A stretch of DNA of 64,000 nucleotides, from contig NZ_CP028324.1 in NCBI RefSeq assembly GCF_003028855.1, positions 5,580,001 through 5,644,000 on the forward strand, given 5' to 3'. The stretch is from Pseudoduganella armeniaca (GTDB taxonomy: Bacteria > Pseudomonadota > Gammaproteobacteria > Burkholderiales > Burkholderiaceae_D). The notes under the pieces were generated by a model, which was given only the letters and a program-made list of their open reading frames with translations, had not been told where the DNA came from and did not search any database. Below, in pieces: positions 12,501 to 19,114 of this stretch; the first letter of the stretch is position 1; each line of letters opens with the position of its first letter. The position numbers and the translations under genes are program-made.

Positions 12501-12648
12501 GTTCGGCCGCGTCACGATCAGCATCGGCGTGGCCGTGCAGGTACCGCAGGAGCACGGCGATCCGGACGACCTGGTGCGCCGCGCCGACCGCGCGCTGTAC
12601 CGCGCCAAGATCCGCGGCCGCAACCAGGCGATGCTGGCGGCGGACTGA
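9520..12648 (+). CDS. Periplasmic beta-propeller sensor with Y_Y_Y domain and GGDEF diguanylate cyclase
   Basis: About 1042-aa membrane sensor that should make cyclic di-GMP in response to a periplasmic signal. An N-terminal hydrophobic segment (FVLLLLGLLIVVLG) is followed by two-component-regulator propeller repeats (recurring DRQGFMWIGT, DRQGRIWAGT and DSLGRIWVGT). Next come a Y_Y_Y domain, a second membrane helix near residue 830 and a short coiled coil. The C-terminal GGDEF domain has RYGGEEFVLL and an upstream RTTD placed five residues before it, matching an inhibitory I-site. A fused histidine kinase is absent. The start is uncertain: ATG 9520 fits the -10 box, ATG 9544 is an alternative. 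Ligand unknown. Confidence 0.88.
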   Translation: MHRSATIPMPPPVRRPAPRLSVRTFVLLLLGLLIVVLGATAALSQPAAPPTLRFKQLGPLGNDEPSILSLLQDRQGFMWIGTHVNGLYRYNGYHAVRYTSRTNDPNSLPHDRVSALYEDRQGRIWAGTQNGLARYNPETNNFTVFRAEMGPKNRGIIKAIISDGKDGMWIASWGGLQHFDPASGKFVVYAHDPALPGSLATNDVNAIALDAQGGIWAATWPGGLDYLPPGGKAFVHHAVDPAEKPDPRRNIVRALQFDKAGALWIGTESGALRWDRGTPWSERKMLVTPNSRVNSFYIDRQGTLWATTLSAGLLRWDARMERFSQFSHNPSDPFSLPGDNLRALAQDRGGMLWVASFTDGISLVNLNSVGFTRYVPHSADQTGTPGTNAVLSIARAPDNKLWLGGNVGLSLFDPANNKVLRRYVSDPSQPGTLTQNIVYCLYQDPEGPLWAGTSNGLNRLDHADGKFTAMHFGDTASDYINGIAPGRDGVLWLATGNSLIRYLPAAGTWKIYRNDPNDPNTRSVNGTSVVLEDRSGRVWMGSEWNGGGLDLLDPKTGKFQHFVQDTTVADGLADDNVSSLHEDSLGRIWVGTSKGLQQVILRDGKIGFRSYLDATHGAKILSIRNDLDDNLWVSTIAGLYRIEPATGKSMQYTAADGMTDGFTINSSAPGPNGLLYFGGVHGMTAIAPRDVRSPSVAPQVAITDIKVYNHSLSDARPQPGVTLEGAVTAPRRLTLAPPASGFSIEFAALHYTEPGLNRYAYRLEGFDADWVETDATRRAATYTNLDPGRYVFRVKAANHRGVWNEDPAALIVTVTPPFWQAWWFRTAAALLSVTLLWALYRWRVRRLTQHKAALERVVAQRTAELEQSNLKLAALSTTDGLTGITNRRGFDTQLATEWRRAARTGQPLALLVLDVDYFKKYNDRYGHVAGDACLRTVAELLTRHARRTTDLAARYGGEEFVLLAAATDATDAVQTAQAICTELAGLELEHDESPFGRVTISIGVAVQVPQEHGDPDDLVRRADRALYRAKIRGRNQAMLAAD

Positions 12649-12649
12649 C

Positions 12650-12829
12650 GTGGACACGGCACCAGCCGACCCACGGCCCGAGCCGCCGCGCCAGCCGGCG
12701 CTGGAGGACTGCTGCCGCAGTGGCTGCTCGCCGTGCGTGTTCGATCTGTATGAGGAAGCGCTGGCGCGCTACGAGGCGGCGCTGGCGGCCTGGCTGGCGC
12801 GGCAGGAGGCTGGCCCCGGCGGGGACTGA
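12650..12829 (+). CDS. Small oxidoreductase-like domain protein (PF09791-type)
   Basis: 59-aa cytoplasmic protein starting with GTG one base after the cyclase stop. Its core, CCRSGCSPCVFDLYEEAL, contains the four-cysteine signature of the oxidoreductase-like N-terminal family, followed by a tyrosine/alanine helix. The family is small and widespread in betaproteobacteria; its function is not established. It may be co-transcribed with the cyclase. The start cannot be confirmed from a ribosome-binding site. Confidence 0.7.
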   Translation: MDTAPADPRPEPPRQPALEDCCRSGCSPCVFDLYEEALARYEAALAAWLARQEAGPGGD

Positions 12830-12839
12830 CCCCAACAAC

Positions 12840-13035
12840 TCAGGCCAGCGCCTCCCTCGCCGCTTCCTCCGGCGTCAGCGCGGCGCAGAACTGGTCGGTA
12901 AACCAGTCGATCTGCTCCTCGATATGATCCTGCGCCTCGCGCACGGTGGCCCCGGCCGCGACCAGGAAGCCTTCCACTTCGATACACCACTGGATGAATT
13001 CGCGGGTTTCCTCGTCCAGTTCTTCTTTCTTGGCC
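12840..13035 (-). CDS. Small acidic protein of unknown function
   Basis: 65-aa protein beginning MAKKEELDEETREF with no membrane segment or signal peptide. It is rich in Glu/Asp and predicted helical (residues 10-60), with single cysteines in IQWCIEVEG and DQFCAALTP. I do not recognise a family. The ATG at 13035 is preferred over an upstream in-frame start because the upstream extension looks non-coding. It lies 53 bases downstream of the chemotaxis receptor on the same strand and could share its transcript. Confidence 0.55.
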
Positions 13036-13088
13036 ATACTGTTCTCATTCCGCTGCAAAGTGGCCATTGTAAGCCACGGGATCACTGC

Positions 13089-14810
13089 TCAGAATTCCTC
13101 CCACTGATCCTCCTGCGGCTGCGCCTTCGCCGGCGCCTTGGCGGGAGCCAGCACGGGTCGCGGGGCAGGCTTGGGCGCCGGCTGCACGGCACGCGGCGCC
13201 GACGCCGCGACGACGGCGGTGCGGCGCGGCGCCGGTGGCGGCACGATCATGCCCGCCGCCTGGGCACTGATACGGAATACGCCGACGATCTGGGCCAGGT
13301 GCGCGGCCTGTTGCTGCATCGCCTCGGCGGCGGCGGCCGATTCCTCCACCAGCGCGGCATTTTGCTGCGTGGTCTGGTCCATCTGCACCACCGCCTGGTT
13401 GACCTGCTCGATGCCGGCACTCTGCTCCGTGCTGGCGGCCGTGATCTCGCTCATGATGTCGGTTACGCGCGTGATGCTGGCGACGATCTCGTCCATCGTG
13501 CTGCCCGCTTCGTTGACGAGCCGCGAGCCCGCGTCGACCTTGCCGACGGAGTCGTCGATCAGGTGCTTGATGTCTTTCGCCGCCGCCGCCGAGCGCTGCG
13601 CCAGGTTGCGCACCTCGCTGGCGACCACCGCGAAGCCGCGTCCCTGCTCGCCCGCGCGGGCCGCCTCGACCGCCGCGTTGAGCGCCAAAATGTTGGTCTG
13701 GAACGCGATGCCGTCGATGACGGAAATGATGTCGACGATCTTGCGCGATGCCTCGTTGATGGCCGCCATCGTGCCCACCACTTCGCCCACCACGGCGCCG
13801 CCGCGCACGGCGATGCCAGAGGCCGATTGCGCCAGCTGGTTGGCCTGGCGCGCGTTGTCGGCATTCTGGCGCACGGTCGAGGTCAGCTCCTCCATCGACG
13901 ATGCCGTCTCTTCCAGCGCGCTGGCCTGCTGCTCCGTGCGGGCCGACAGGTCCTGGTTGCCGGCGGCGATCTGGCTGGCAGCCGTGGCGATGGTGTCGGT
14001 GCCGGTGCGCACCTGGGCGACGAGCGCTTGCAGCTTCGCCGTCATGTCGCGCAGTGCCGCCATCAGTTCGCCCGTCTCGTCGCGCGAGCGCACGCTCAGG
14101 TCGCGGGTCAGGTCCCCGTCGGCCACGGCACGCGCGGCCTCCACCGCCTCGCCCAGCGGCCGCGCGACCATGCGTGCCACCCACAGCGCCAGCGCGCTGC
14201 CGGCCAGCGCGGCCAGCACCAGCAGCGCGATCGACAGCGTGCGCGAGTCGCGGTACAGCGCGGCGGAGGTTTCGCCGGCACGCTGGCCGCCCTCCACGTT
14301 GAGCTTGACGAGCTTGTCGAGCGCCGCGTTGGCGTCGCCCAGGATCTTTGCCGAATTGCCGGCCGCGGCGGCGCGCGCCTCCGCCTTCAGGTTCTGGCGC
14401 GACAGCGCCACCACTTTTTCGTGCTCGCCCAGGAACAGTTGCCAGTTGCGGCTGAAATCCTCGTAAATCGCGCGCTCTTCGGGACTCGAGATCAGCTTCT
14501 CGTAGTTGGCCGCGTTGGCGCGCTGGTCGGCCAGTGTCTTCGCCATGCGTTCCTCGTAGGTCGCCAGCGACTTCGGCACGTCGGTCAGCATGTGGGCCAG
14601 CTGCCAGCGGCGCAGTTCACCGACGTCGGTGCGCAGTTGCATCACCGCCCGCACACTGGGCATCCAATTGCTGGCCAGGTCGGTCGAGGCATCGTTCATC
14701 CGCCCCATCGAGCGGATACTTGCCAGGCCCATCATCAACATCAGCAACTGGACGACACCGAATACCAGTAAAAGCTTCGGCGCGATCCTGAGATTTTCGA
14801 ACCACTTCAT
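13089..14810 (-). CDS. Methyl-accepting chemotaxis protein
   Basis: 573-aa transmembrane chemoreceptor. Order: membrane helix 1 (about 10-32), a four-helix-bundle periplasmic sensor of about 150 residues, membrane helix 2 (about 190-212), a HAMP domain with ARMVARPLGEAVEAA, and a cytoplasmic signalling domain with the hairpin tip IDGIAFQTNILALNAAVEAA. A Pro/Ala-rich linker leads to the C-terminal pentapeptide QWEEF, resembling the CheR/CheB docking peptide (NWETF) of enteric receptors. AGGAG upstream supports the ATG at 14810. No che genes are nearby, so it is an orphan receptor. The Tar-like sensor family does not define the ligand. Confidence 0.93.
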   Translation of the reverse strand: MKWFENLRIAPKLLLVFGVVQLLMLMMGLASIRSMGRMNDASTDLASNWMPSVRAVMQLRTDVGELRRWQLAHMLTDVPKSLATYEERMAKTLADQRANAANYEKLISSPEERAIYEDFSRNWQLFLGEHEKVVALSRQNLKAEARAAAAGNSAKILGDANAALDKLVKLNVEGGQRAGETSAALYRDSRTLSIALLVLAALAGSALALWVARMVARPLGEAVEAARAVADGDLTRDLSVRSRDETGELMAALRDMTAKLQALVAQVRTGTDTIATAASQIAAGNQDLSARTEQQASALEETASSMEELTSTVRQNADNARQANQLAQSASGIAVRGGAVVGEVVGTMAAINEASRKIVDIISVIDGIAFQTNILALNAAVEAARAGEQGRGFAVVASEVRNLAQRSAAAAKDIKHLIDDSVGKVDAGSRLVNEAGSTMDEIVASITRVTDIMSEITAASTEQSAGIEQVNQAVVQMDQTTQQNAALVEESAAAAEAMQQQAAHLAQIVGVFRISAQAAGMIVPPPAPRRTAVVAASAPRAVQPAPKPAPRPVLAPAKAPAKAQPQEDQWEEF

Positions 14811-14958
14811 GGCATCTCCTTTCTCGTTGTCGGCAAGCGTTGCGGCCAGGATGCCATTTTGCGCCGAACGATGGAGCCACGTAGCAATAAAGCAGCATGT
14901 ACGATGCGCTGGCCACCTGGCCAACGCCCGCGTACAGTAGGGTTTTCACGGAGGTCCC

Positions 14959-15276
14959 ATGCACCGTCGCACCTTGCTGACCCTGACCGCGCTGACAGTC
15001 GTGCTGCCGGTGTGCGGCCGCGCCGCCCCGCGCGACATCCCGCCCGAGGCCAAGCGCGGCACGCTGACGCCGGGCTGGTTTCCCGATATCGTGCTGGACG
15101 GCCAGCCACGCCGGCTGGCGCCGGCCGCGCGCATCTTCAACCAGGACAACCTGATCGAGGTGCCCGCTGCGCTGCGCGGCCGCGACCTGGCGGTCTGCTA
15201 CACGGAAAACGCCGACGGCGACGTCGACCGCGTCTGGCTGCTCACACCCGAGGAAGCGCGGCAGCGACGGCGCTGA
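14959..15276 (+). CDS. Small exported protein of unknown function
   Basis: 105-aa protein with an N-terminal signal-like segment (MHRRTLLTLTALTVVLPVCG, cleavage likely near CGRAA). The mature part is rich in charged residues (DIPPEAKRGTLTPGWFPDIV ... CYTENADGDVDRVWLLTPEE). The cysteine near the cleavage site could make it a lipoprotein, though LPVCG is a poor lipobox. GGAGG seven bases upstream fixes the start. No family recognised. It is divergent from the chemoreceptor gene. Confidence 0.65.
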   Translation: MHRRTLLTLTALTVVLPVCGRAAPRDIPPEAKRGTLTPGWFPDIVLDGQPRRLAPAARIFNQDNLIEVPAALRGRDLAVCYTENADGDVDRVWLLTPEEARQRRR

Positions 15277-15307
15277 CGGTGGCGCGGCTCGTGAAGATTT
15301 ACATTAA

Positions 15308-15336
15308 TGCAATTTCCATTTCATTGTTGCAATTTC
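15308..15336 (+). promoter_or_regulatory. Direct repeats upstream of the PEP-CTERM gene
   Basis: TGCAATTTC occurs at 15308-15316 and again at 15328-15336, exactly 20 bases apart (two helical turns), in an AT-rich patch 95-125 bases before the PEP-CTERM start. The arrangement suits a dimeric activator. No promoter hexamers could be fixed with confidence. Confidence 0.35.
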
Positions 15337-15430
15337 ACGATATTTCGTCTAGTATTTGATTTCGGCCAAACAACCGCCGCTTTTCTACTGTCTGCCCGCG
15401 AGCCCGGCAAGCACCCCGAAAGAATCAATA

Positions 15431-16072
15431 ATGACTATCGCTGCTGTTTCGAAAGCTGTACTGCTGAGTGCCGCACTGCTGGCCGCCGGCTCCGCCCATG
15501 CCACCTTCAACAAGGGCAGCATCGGCAATGCCAGCCTGGACGACGTTACGCTGGCGGGCGAAACCGCCGACAAGCTGGTGTACTCGGGCCTGAACCCGAT
15601 GAGCACGGGTTCGCTCTCGTTCAGCCTGGCGTTCTGGAACACGGGTTCCCTGTTCTGGGGCACGCTCGAGACGGTCGACGGCAAATACATTACCGACTAC
15701 AGCTCGCGCTTCGACTTTACGTTCGGCAAGAGCGCCAGCGGCAAGACGGGCACCTGGTCGATCACCAACGTCAGCAAGGAATATGACGCCAACCTCGACC
15801 TGACGCTGGACATCCACGCTTCCAACGCCAGCACGGCGTTCCTGTTCGACGAGACCAACATCAAGGCCGGCCAGACGCTGAGCGGCACCTGGAACATCGA
15901 ATGGCTGAACAACGGCGGCAAGGTGCCGGGCTTCTCCAACGCGGTGCTGTTCGGCCGCGACCTTAGTCTGACCAAGACCGTGTCGCCGGTACCGGAACCG
16001 GCCACGCTGCCGATGCTGGCGGGCGGCCTGGCACTGGTTGCGCTGGCGGCCCGCCGCCGCGCCAAGAAATAA
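15431..16072 (+). CDS. PEP-CTERM sorting domain exoprotein
   Basis: 213-aa exported protein. An N-terminal signal peptide (cleavage near GSAHA) precedes a beta-rich mature region with many Ser/Thr/Asn residues. The C-terminal tripartite sorting signal is complete: VPEPATLPML, a hydrophobic helix, then ARRRAKK. PEP-CTERM proteins are processed by exosortase and are tied to exopolysaccharide production; no exosortase gene is in this window. The ATG at 15431 has only a weak GAAAG ribosome site. It is followed by a strong terminator into which an IS element has inserted. Confidence 0.9.
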   Translation: MTIAAVSKAVLLSAALLAAGSAHATFNKGSIGNASLDDVTLAGETADKLVYSGLNPMSTGSLSFSLAFWNTGSLFWGTLETVDGKYITDYSSRFDFTFGKSASGKTGTWSITNVSKEYDANLDLTLDIHASNASTAFLFDETNIKAGQTLSGTWNIEWLNNGGKVPGFSNAVLFGRDLSLTKTVSPVPEPATLPMLAGGLALVALAARRRAKK

Positions 16073-16103
16073 GAACGAAGAAGAAACAAAGCAGTACCCT
16101 TCG

Positions 16104-16135
16104 GGCCCGCGACGCAAGTCGCGGGCCTTTTCTTT
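16104..16135 (+). terminator. Rho-independent terminator of the PEP-CTERM gene
   Basis: A 10-bp perfect stem (GGCCCGCGAC / GTCGCGGGCC) with a GCAA loop is followed by TTTTCTTT. That last octamer is also the left target-site duplication of the adjacent IS element. Confidence 0.85.
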
Positions 16136-17261
16136 GGCGCTGTTCGCGTTAGCTAGTGGAACTCGCGGCCAGCCGGGCTGTCTGAACTTCTGTTGAGCTA
16201 CTTCATGTGGAGCAGGAGGCCGGCAATGGACGGGAACGATTTCCAGGCAATCATGGCGGCGCTGCGCGAGCGCCAGCTTTCGTATGACGAGGTCGCTTCA
16301 TTGCAGGCCCTCCTGGCAACGGTCACGCACGCCGACCAATGCCTGAGCTTGATCGAGGCCGCTGCCGGCAGGCCGCCCTGTCCCCGCTGCGCCTGCGAGC
16401 GTTGCCACCGCGGCGGCACGGCCAACGGCCTGCAACGCTATCGCTGCACGCGTTGCGGCCGCAGCTTCAATGCCCTGTCGGGCACGCCGCTGGCACGGCT
16501 CAGGCTGCGCGACAAGTGGCTGGCCTATGTGAAATGCTTGCTGGAGTCGGTGACCGTGCGCGCCGCGGCCCAACAGGTGGCGGTGGCGTGCTCGACCAGT
16601 TTCCGGTGGCGCCACCGCTTCATCGCCGGCGTGCGCCGGGAGCGGCTGCCGAGCTTGTCCGGCATCGTCGAGGCGGACGAGACCTATCACCTCGAATCGC
16701 AGAAGGGTTCGCGCCGGTTGACCCGGCCGGCCCGCAAGCGTGGCGGCAAGGCCTGCCGGCGTGGCCTGAGCAGGGAGCTCGACTGCATCCTGGTCGCGCG
16801 CGACCGCAATGCTGTGACGCATGACTTCGTCACAGGGCGCGGACCGGTCAGCGCCAGGCAACTGAAACAACACCTGTTGCCGGTGCTGACGCCCGACATT
16901 GTATTGATCAGCGACGCGGCCCGGGCCTATCAGGTGTTCGCCCAAGCGGCGGGGATCACGCACGAGTCCGTCAACGCACAGGCCGGCATCAGGGCGCGCG
17001 GCGCGCTCCATATTCAAAATGTAAATGGCTGGCACAGCCGTTTCAAGCGCTGGCTGCGCCGTTTCAACGGCGTCGCCAGCCGCTACCTGGCGAACTACAC
17101 CGGCTGGCAAAGGGTATTGGATGCCGCCTCGCCAGCCACACCGCCGCCTTGGCTGCGCATCGCGGTCGCGCCGGCACGGCATCGCACAGGCTGATAGCGA
17201 CATCGACGGCCCAGGAAGGTTCCGTGCCGAGACACAACGTCCAGCTAACGCGAACAGCGCC
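16136..17261 (+). mobile_element. Complete IS1595-family insertion sequence (1126 bp)
   Basis: Perfect 19-bp terminal inverted repeats: GGCGCTGTTCGCGTTAGCT at 16136-16154 and its reverse complement at 17243-17261. They are flanked by an 8-bp direct target duplication TTTTCTTT (16128-16135 and 17262-17269). The 8-bp duplication and the transposase type agree with IS1595. Identical ends, an intact duplication and an open transposase frame suggest a recent, potentially active insertion. Confidence 0.93.
16226..17194 (+). CDS. IS1595 family transposase
   Basis: 322-aa transposase. The N-terminal zinc ribbon has paired CxxC motifs (CPRC and CTRC). A DDE-type catalytic region follows, with IVEADETYHLES, VLISDAARAYQVF and the NVNGWHSRFKRWL segment typical of IS1595/ISXO2-like enzymes, which often replace the usual third acidic residue with an Asn/His motif. 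AGGAGG seven bases before the ATG at 16226 fixes the start in preference to a TTG upstream. It is the only gene of the element and has no frameshift. Confidence 0.92.
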   Translation: MDGNDFQAIMAALRERQLSYDEVASLQALLATVTHADQCLSLIEAAAGRPPCPRCACERCHRGGTANGLQRYRCTRCGRSFNALSGTPLARLRLRDKWLAYVKCLLESVTVRAAAQQVAVACSTSFRWRHRFIAGVRRERLPSLSGIVEADETYHLESQKGSRRLTRPARKRGGKACRRGLSRELDCILVARDRNAVTHDFVTGRGPVSARQLKQHLLPVLTPDIVLISDAARAYQVFAQAAGITHESVNAQAGIRARGALHIQNVNGWHSRFKRWLRRFNGVASRYLANYTGWQRVLDAASPATPPPWLRIAVAPARHRTG

Positions 17262-17453
17262 TTTTCTTTGGTTTCTGCCAGCGCTCCAATACATACCCCG
17301 CACTATGTGAACAAACGCACAACCAGCCTCGGCCATTAAAAGTATCGTGACGCTTCACATCCGGGAGTCGCCGGGGTGACCTGCTGCGCCGCCGCTCGAT
17401 GACCGTGCACCGGGTTTGCCCTGCGCTCCTCCACCCGACAAAGAGGATTCGCC

Positions 17454-17981
17454 ATGCAAGCTCCCGAGCGTCATCCGCTGACGATCACCGTCAACGGCCG
17501 CGAGCACACACTGGAACTGGAAGCCTGGGTCACCCTGCTCGACCTGCTGCGCGAGCAGCTCGGGCTGACCGGCACCAAGAAGGGCTGCGACCAGGGCCAA
17601 TGCGGTGCCTGCACCGTGCTGGTGGACGGCCGCCGCATCAACTCCTGCCTGACCCTGGCCGTGATGCAGGACGGCCGCAGCGTCACCACCATCGAAGGCC
17701 TGGCCGACGGCGATCGCCTGCATCCGCTGCAGCAGGCCTTCGTCGAGCACGACGCCTTCCAGTGCGGCTACTGCACGCCGGGCCAGATCTGTTCCGCCGT
17801 GGGCCTGATCAACGAGGGCCAGGCCAAATGCTCGGCCGAGGTGCGTGAGCTCATGAGCGGCAACATCTGCCGCTGCGGCGCCTATCCGCAGATCCTGCGC
17901 GCCGTCAGCCAGGTGGCCGGCATCGCGCCGGACAGCGAGAACGCCGAGCACGCGGTCGTGACCGGGACGGTGCCGGCATGA
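17454..17981 (+). CDS. Molybdenum hydroxylase [2Fe-2S] subunit (PaoA/IorA-like), no Tat signal
   Basis: 175-aa iron-sulfur subunit of a xanthine-oxidase-family enzyme. It carries the two cluster motifs: plant-type CDQGQCGACTVLVDGRRINSC and helical CGYCTPGQI ... CRCGAY. Unlike the paralogue at 28922-29593 it starts directly at the ferredoxin domain (LTITVNGREHTLELEAW), with no twin-arginine signal, so the complex is probably cytoplasmic. AGAGGA precedes the ATG. Its stop overlaps the next start (ATGA). First gene of a three-gene operon; the substrate is probably an aldehyde or N-heterocycle. Confidence 0.9.
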   Translation: MQAPERHPLTITVNGREHTLELEAWVTLLDLLREQLGLTGTKKGCDQGQCGACTVLVDGRRINSCLTLAVMQDGRSVTTIEGLADGDRLHPLQQAFVEHDAFQCGYCTPGQICSAVGLINEGQAKCSAEVRELMSGNICRCGAYPQILRAVSQVAGIAPDSENAEHAVVTGTVPA

Positions 17982-19114
17982 ACCCGTTCGCCTACGCCCG
18001 CCCCACCGACCTGGACGCCGCCCTGCGCCTCATCGCCGCCAACGGCAGCACCGATGCCGCGCGGCCGGCCACGCCCGGCCCGACCGCCCCGCCCGACCTG
18101 GCGCCCGCGGTGAACCCGGCCACGCCGGGTGCCGCCAACCAGTACGAGGTGCGCTTCGTTGCCGGCGGCACCAACCTGCTCGACCTGCTCAAGGAAGGCG
18201 TGCAGGTCGCGCCCACGCTGGTCGACATCAACCGCCTGCCGTTCGACCGCATCGAGGAAACGCCGGACGGCGGCCTGCTGCTGGGCGCCCTGGCCCGCAA
18301 TGCCGATACCGCCTACCACCCGCTGGTCAAGCAGCGCTATCCACTGCTGGCGGATGCGATCCTGGCCGGCGCCTCGCCGCAGCTGCGCAACATGGCCAGC
18401 AACGGCGGCAACCTGCTGCAGCGCACCCGCTGCTACTACTTCTACGACGTGGCCACGCCCTGCAACAAGCGCACGCCGGGCAGCGGCTGCTCCGCCATCG
18501 GCGGCGTCACGCGCCAGCACGCGATCCTGGGCAGCTCCGAGCACTGCATCGCCACCCATCCTTCCGACATGTGCGTGGCGCTGGCCGCGCTGGAAGCGGT
18601 CGTGCACGTGCAGTCCGTGCGCGGCAAGCGCGAGATCGCGTTCGCCGACTTCCACCGCCTGCCGGGCGACCGGCCCGACATCGACACCACGCTGGCGCCG
18701 GATGAACTGATCACGCACATCGCGCTGCCGCCGGCGCCGCAATTCGCCGGCCACTCGGCCTACCTGAAGCTGCGCGAGCGGCTGTCGTATGCGTTCGCGC
18801 TGGCATCCGTCGCGGCCGCCCTCGAGATCGCGGCGGACGGCACCATCGGCGCGGCCCGCATCGCCGTCGGCGGCGTCGCCCACAAGCCCTGGCGTCGCCC
18901 GGAAGCGGAGCAACTGCTGCAGGGACAACGGCCCTCGGACGAGCTGTTCGGCCGCGTGGCCGACGCCCTGCTGGCCGGCGCCATCGGGCGCGGCTCGAAC
19001 GACTTCAAGATACCGCTGGCAAGGAACGCCATCGTGCGCGCGCTGCAGGTCGCGGCAAAGGGCACGGTGACGAACTGGAACGTCAGCACACCGGACCAGG
19101 GAGAACACGCATGA
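17978..19114 (+). CDS. Molybdenum hydroxylase FAD-binding subunit (PaoB/YagS-like)
   Basis: 378-aa FAD subunit. The FAD-binding VRFVAGGTNLLDLLKEGV motif is present. So is the cysteine set found in PaoB for an extra [4Fe-4S] cluster (RCYYFYDVATPCNKRTPGSGC and later HCIATHPSDM). It is about 60 residues longer than the paralogue at 27972-28925, largely through a Pro/Ala-rich insert at about residues 25-58, placed before the FAD motif. ATGA overlaps at both ends show a coupled operon. Confidence 0.9.
   Translation: MNPFAYARPTDLDAALRLIAANGSTDAARPATPGPTAPPDLAPAVNPATPGAANQYEVRFVAGGTNLLDLLKEGVQVAPTLVDINRLPFDRIEETPDGGLLLGALARNADTAYHPLVKQRYPLLADAILAGASPQLRNMASNGGNLLQRTRCYYFYDVATPCNKRTPGSGCSAIGGVTRQHAILGSSEHCIATHPSDMCVALAALEAVVHVQSVRGKREIAFADFHRLPGDRPDIDTTLAPDELITHIALPPAPQFAGHSAYLKLRERLSYAFALASVAAALEIAADGTIGAARIAVGGVAHKPWRRPEAEQLLQGQRPSDELFGRVADALLAGAIGRGSNDFKIPLARNAIVRALQVAAKGTVTNWNVSTPDQGEHA

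Noticed and set aside
12840..13085. Longer start (81 aa) for the small acidic protein
   Set aside because: The extra N-terminal residues look like translated non-coding DNA; MAKKEELD is a more natural start.
17262..17453. Possible second small gene between the IS element and the molybdenum operon
   Set aside because: Only short frames without ribosome sites; nothing but flank of the insertion and the operon leader.
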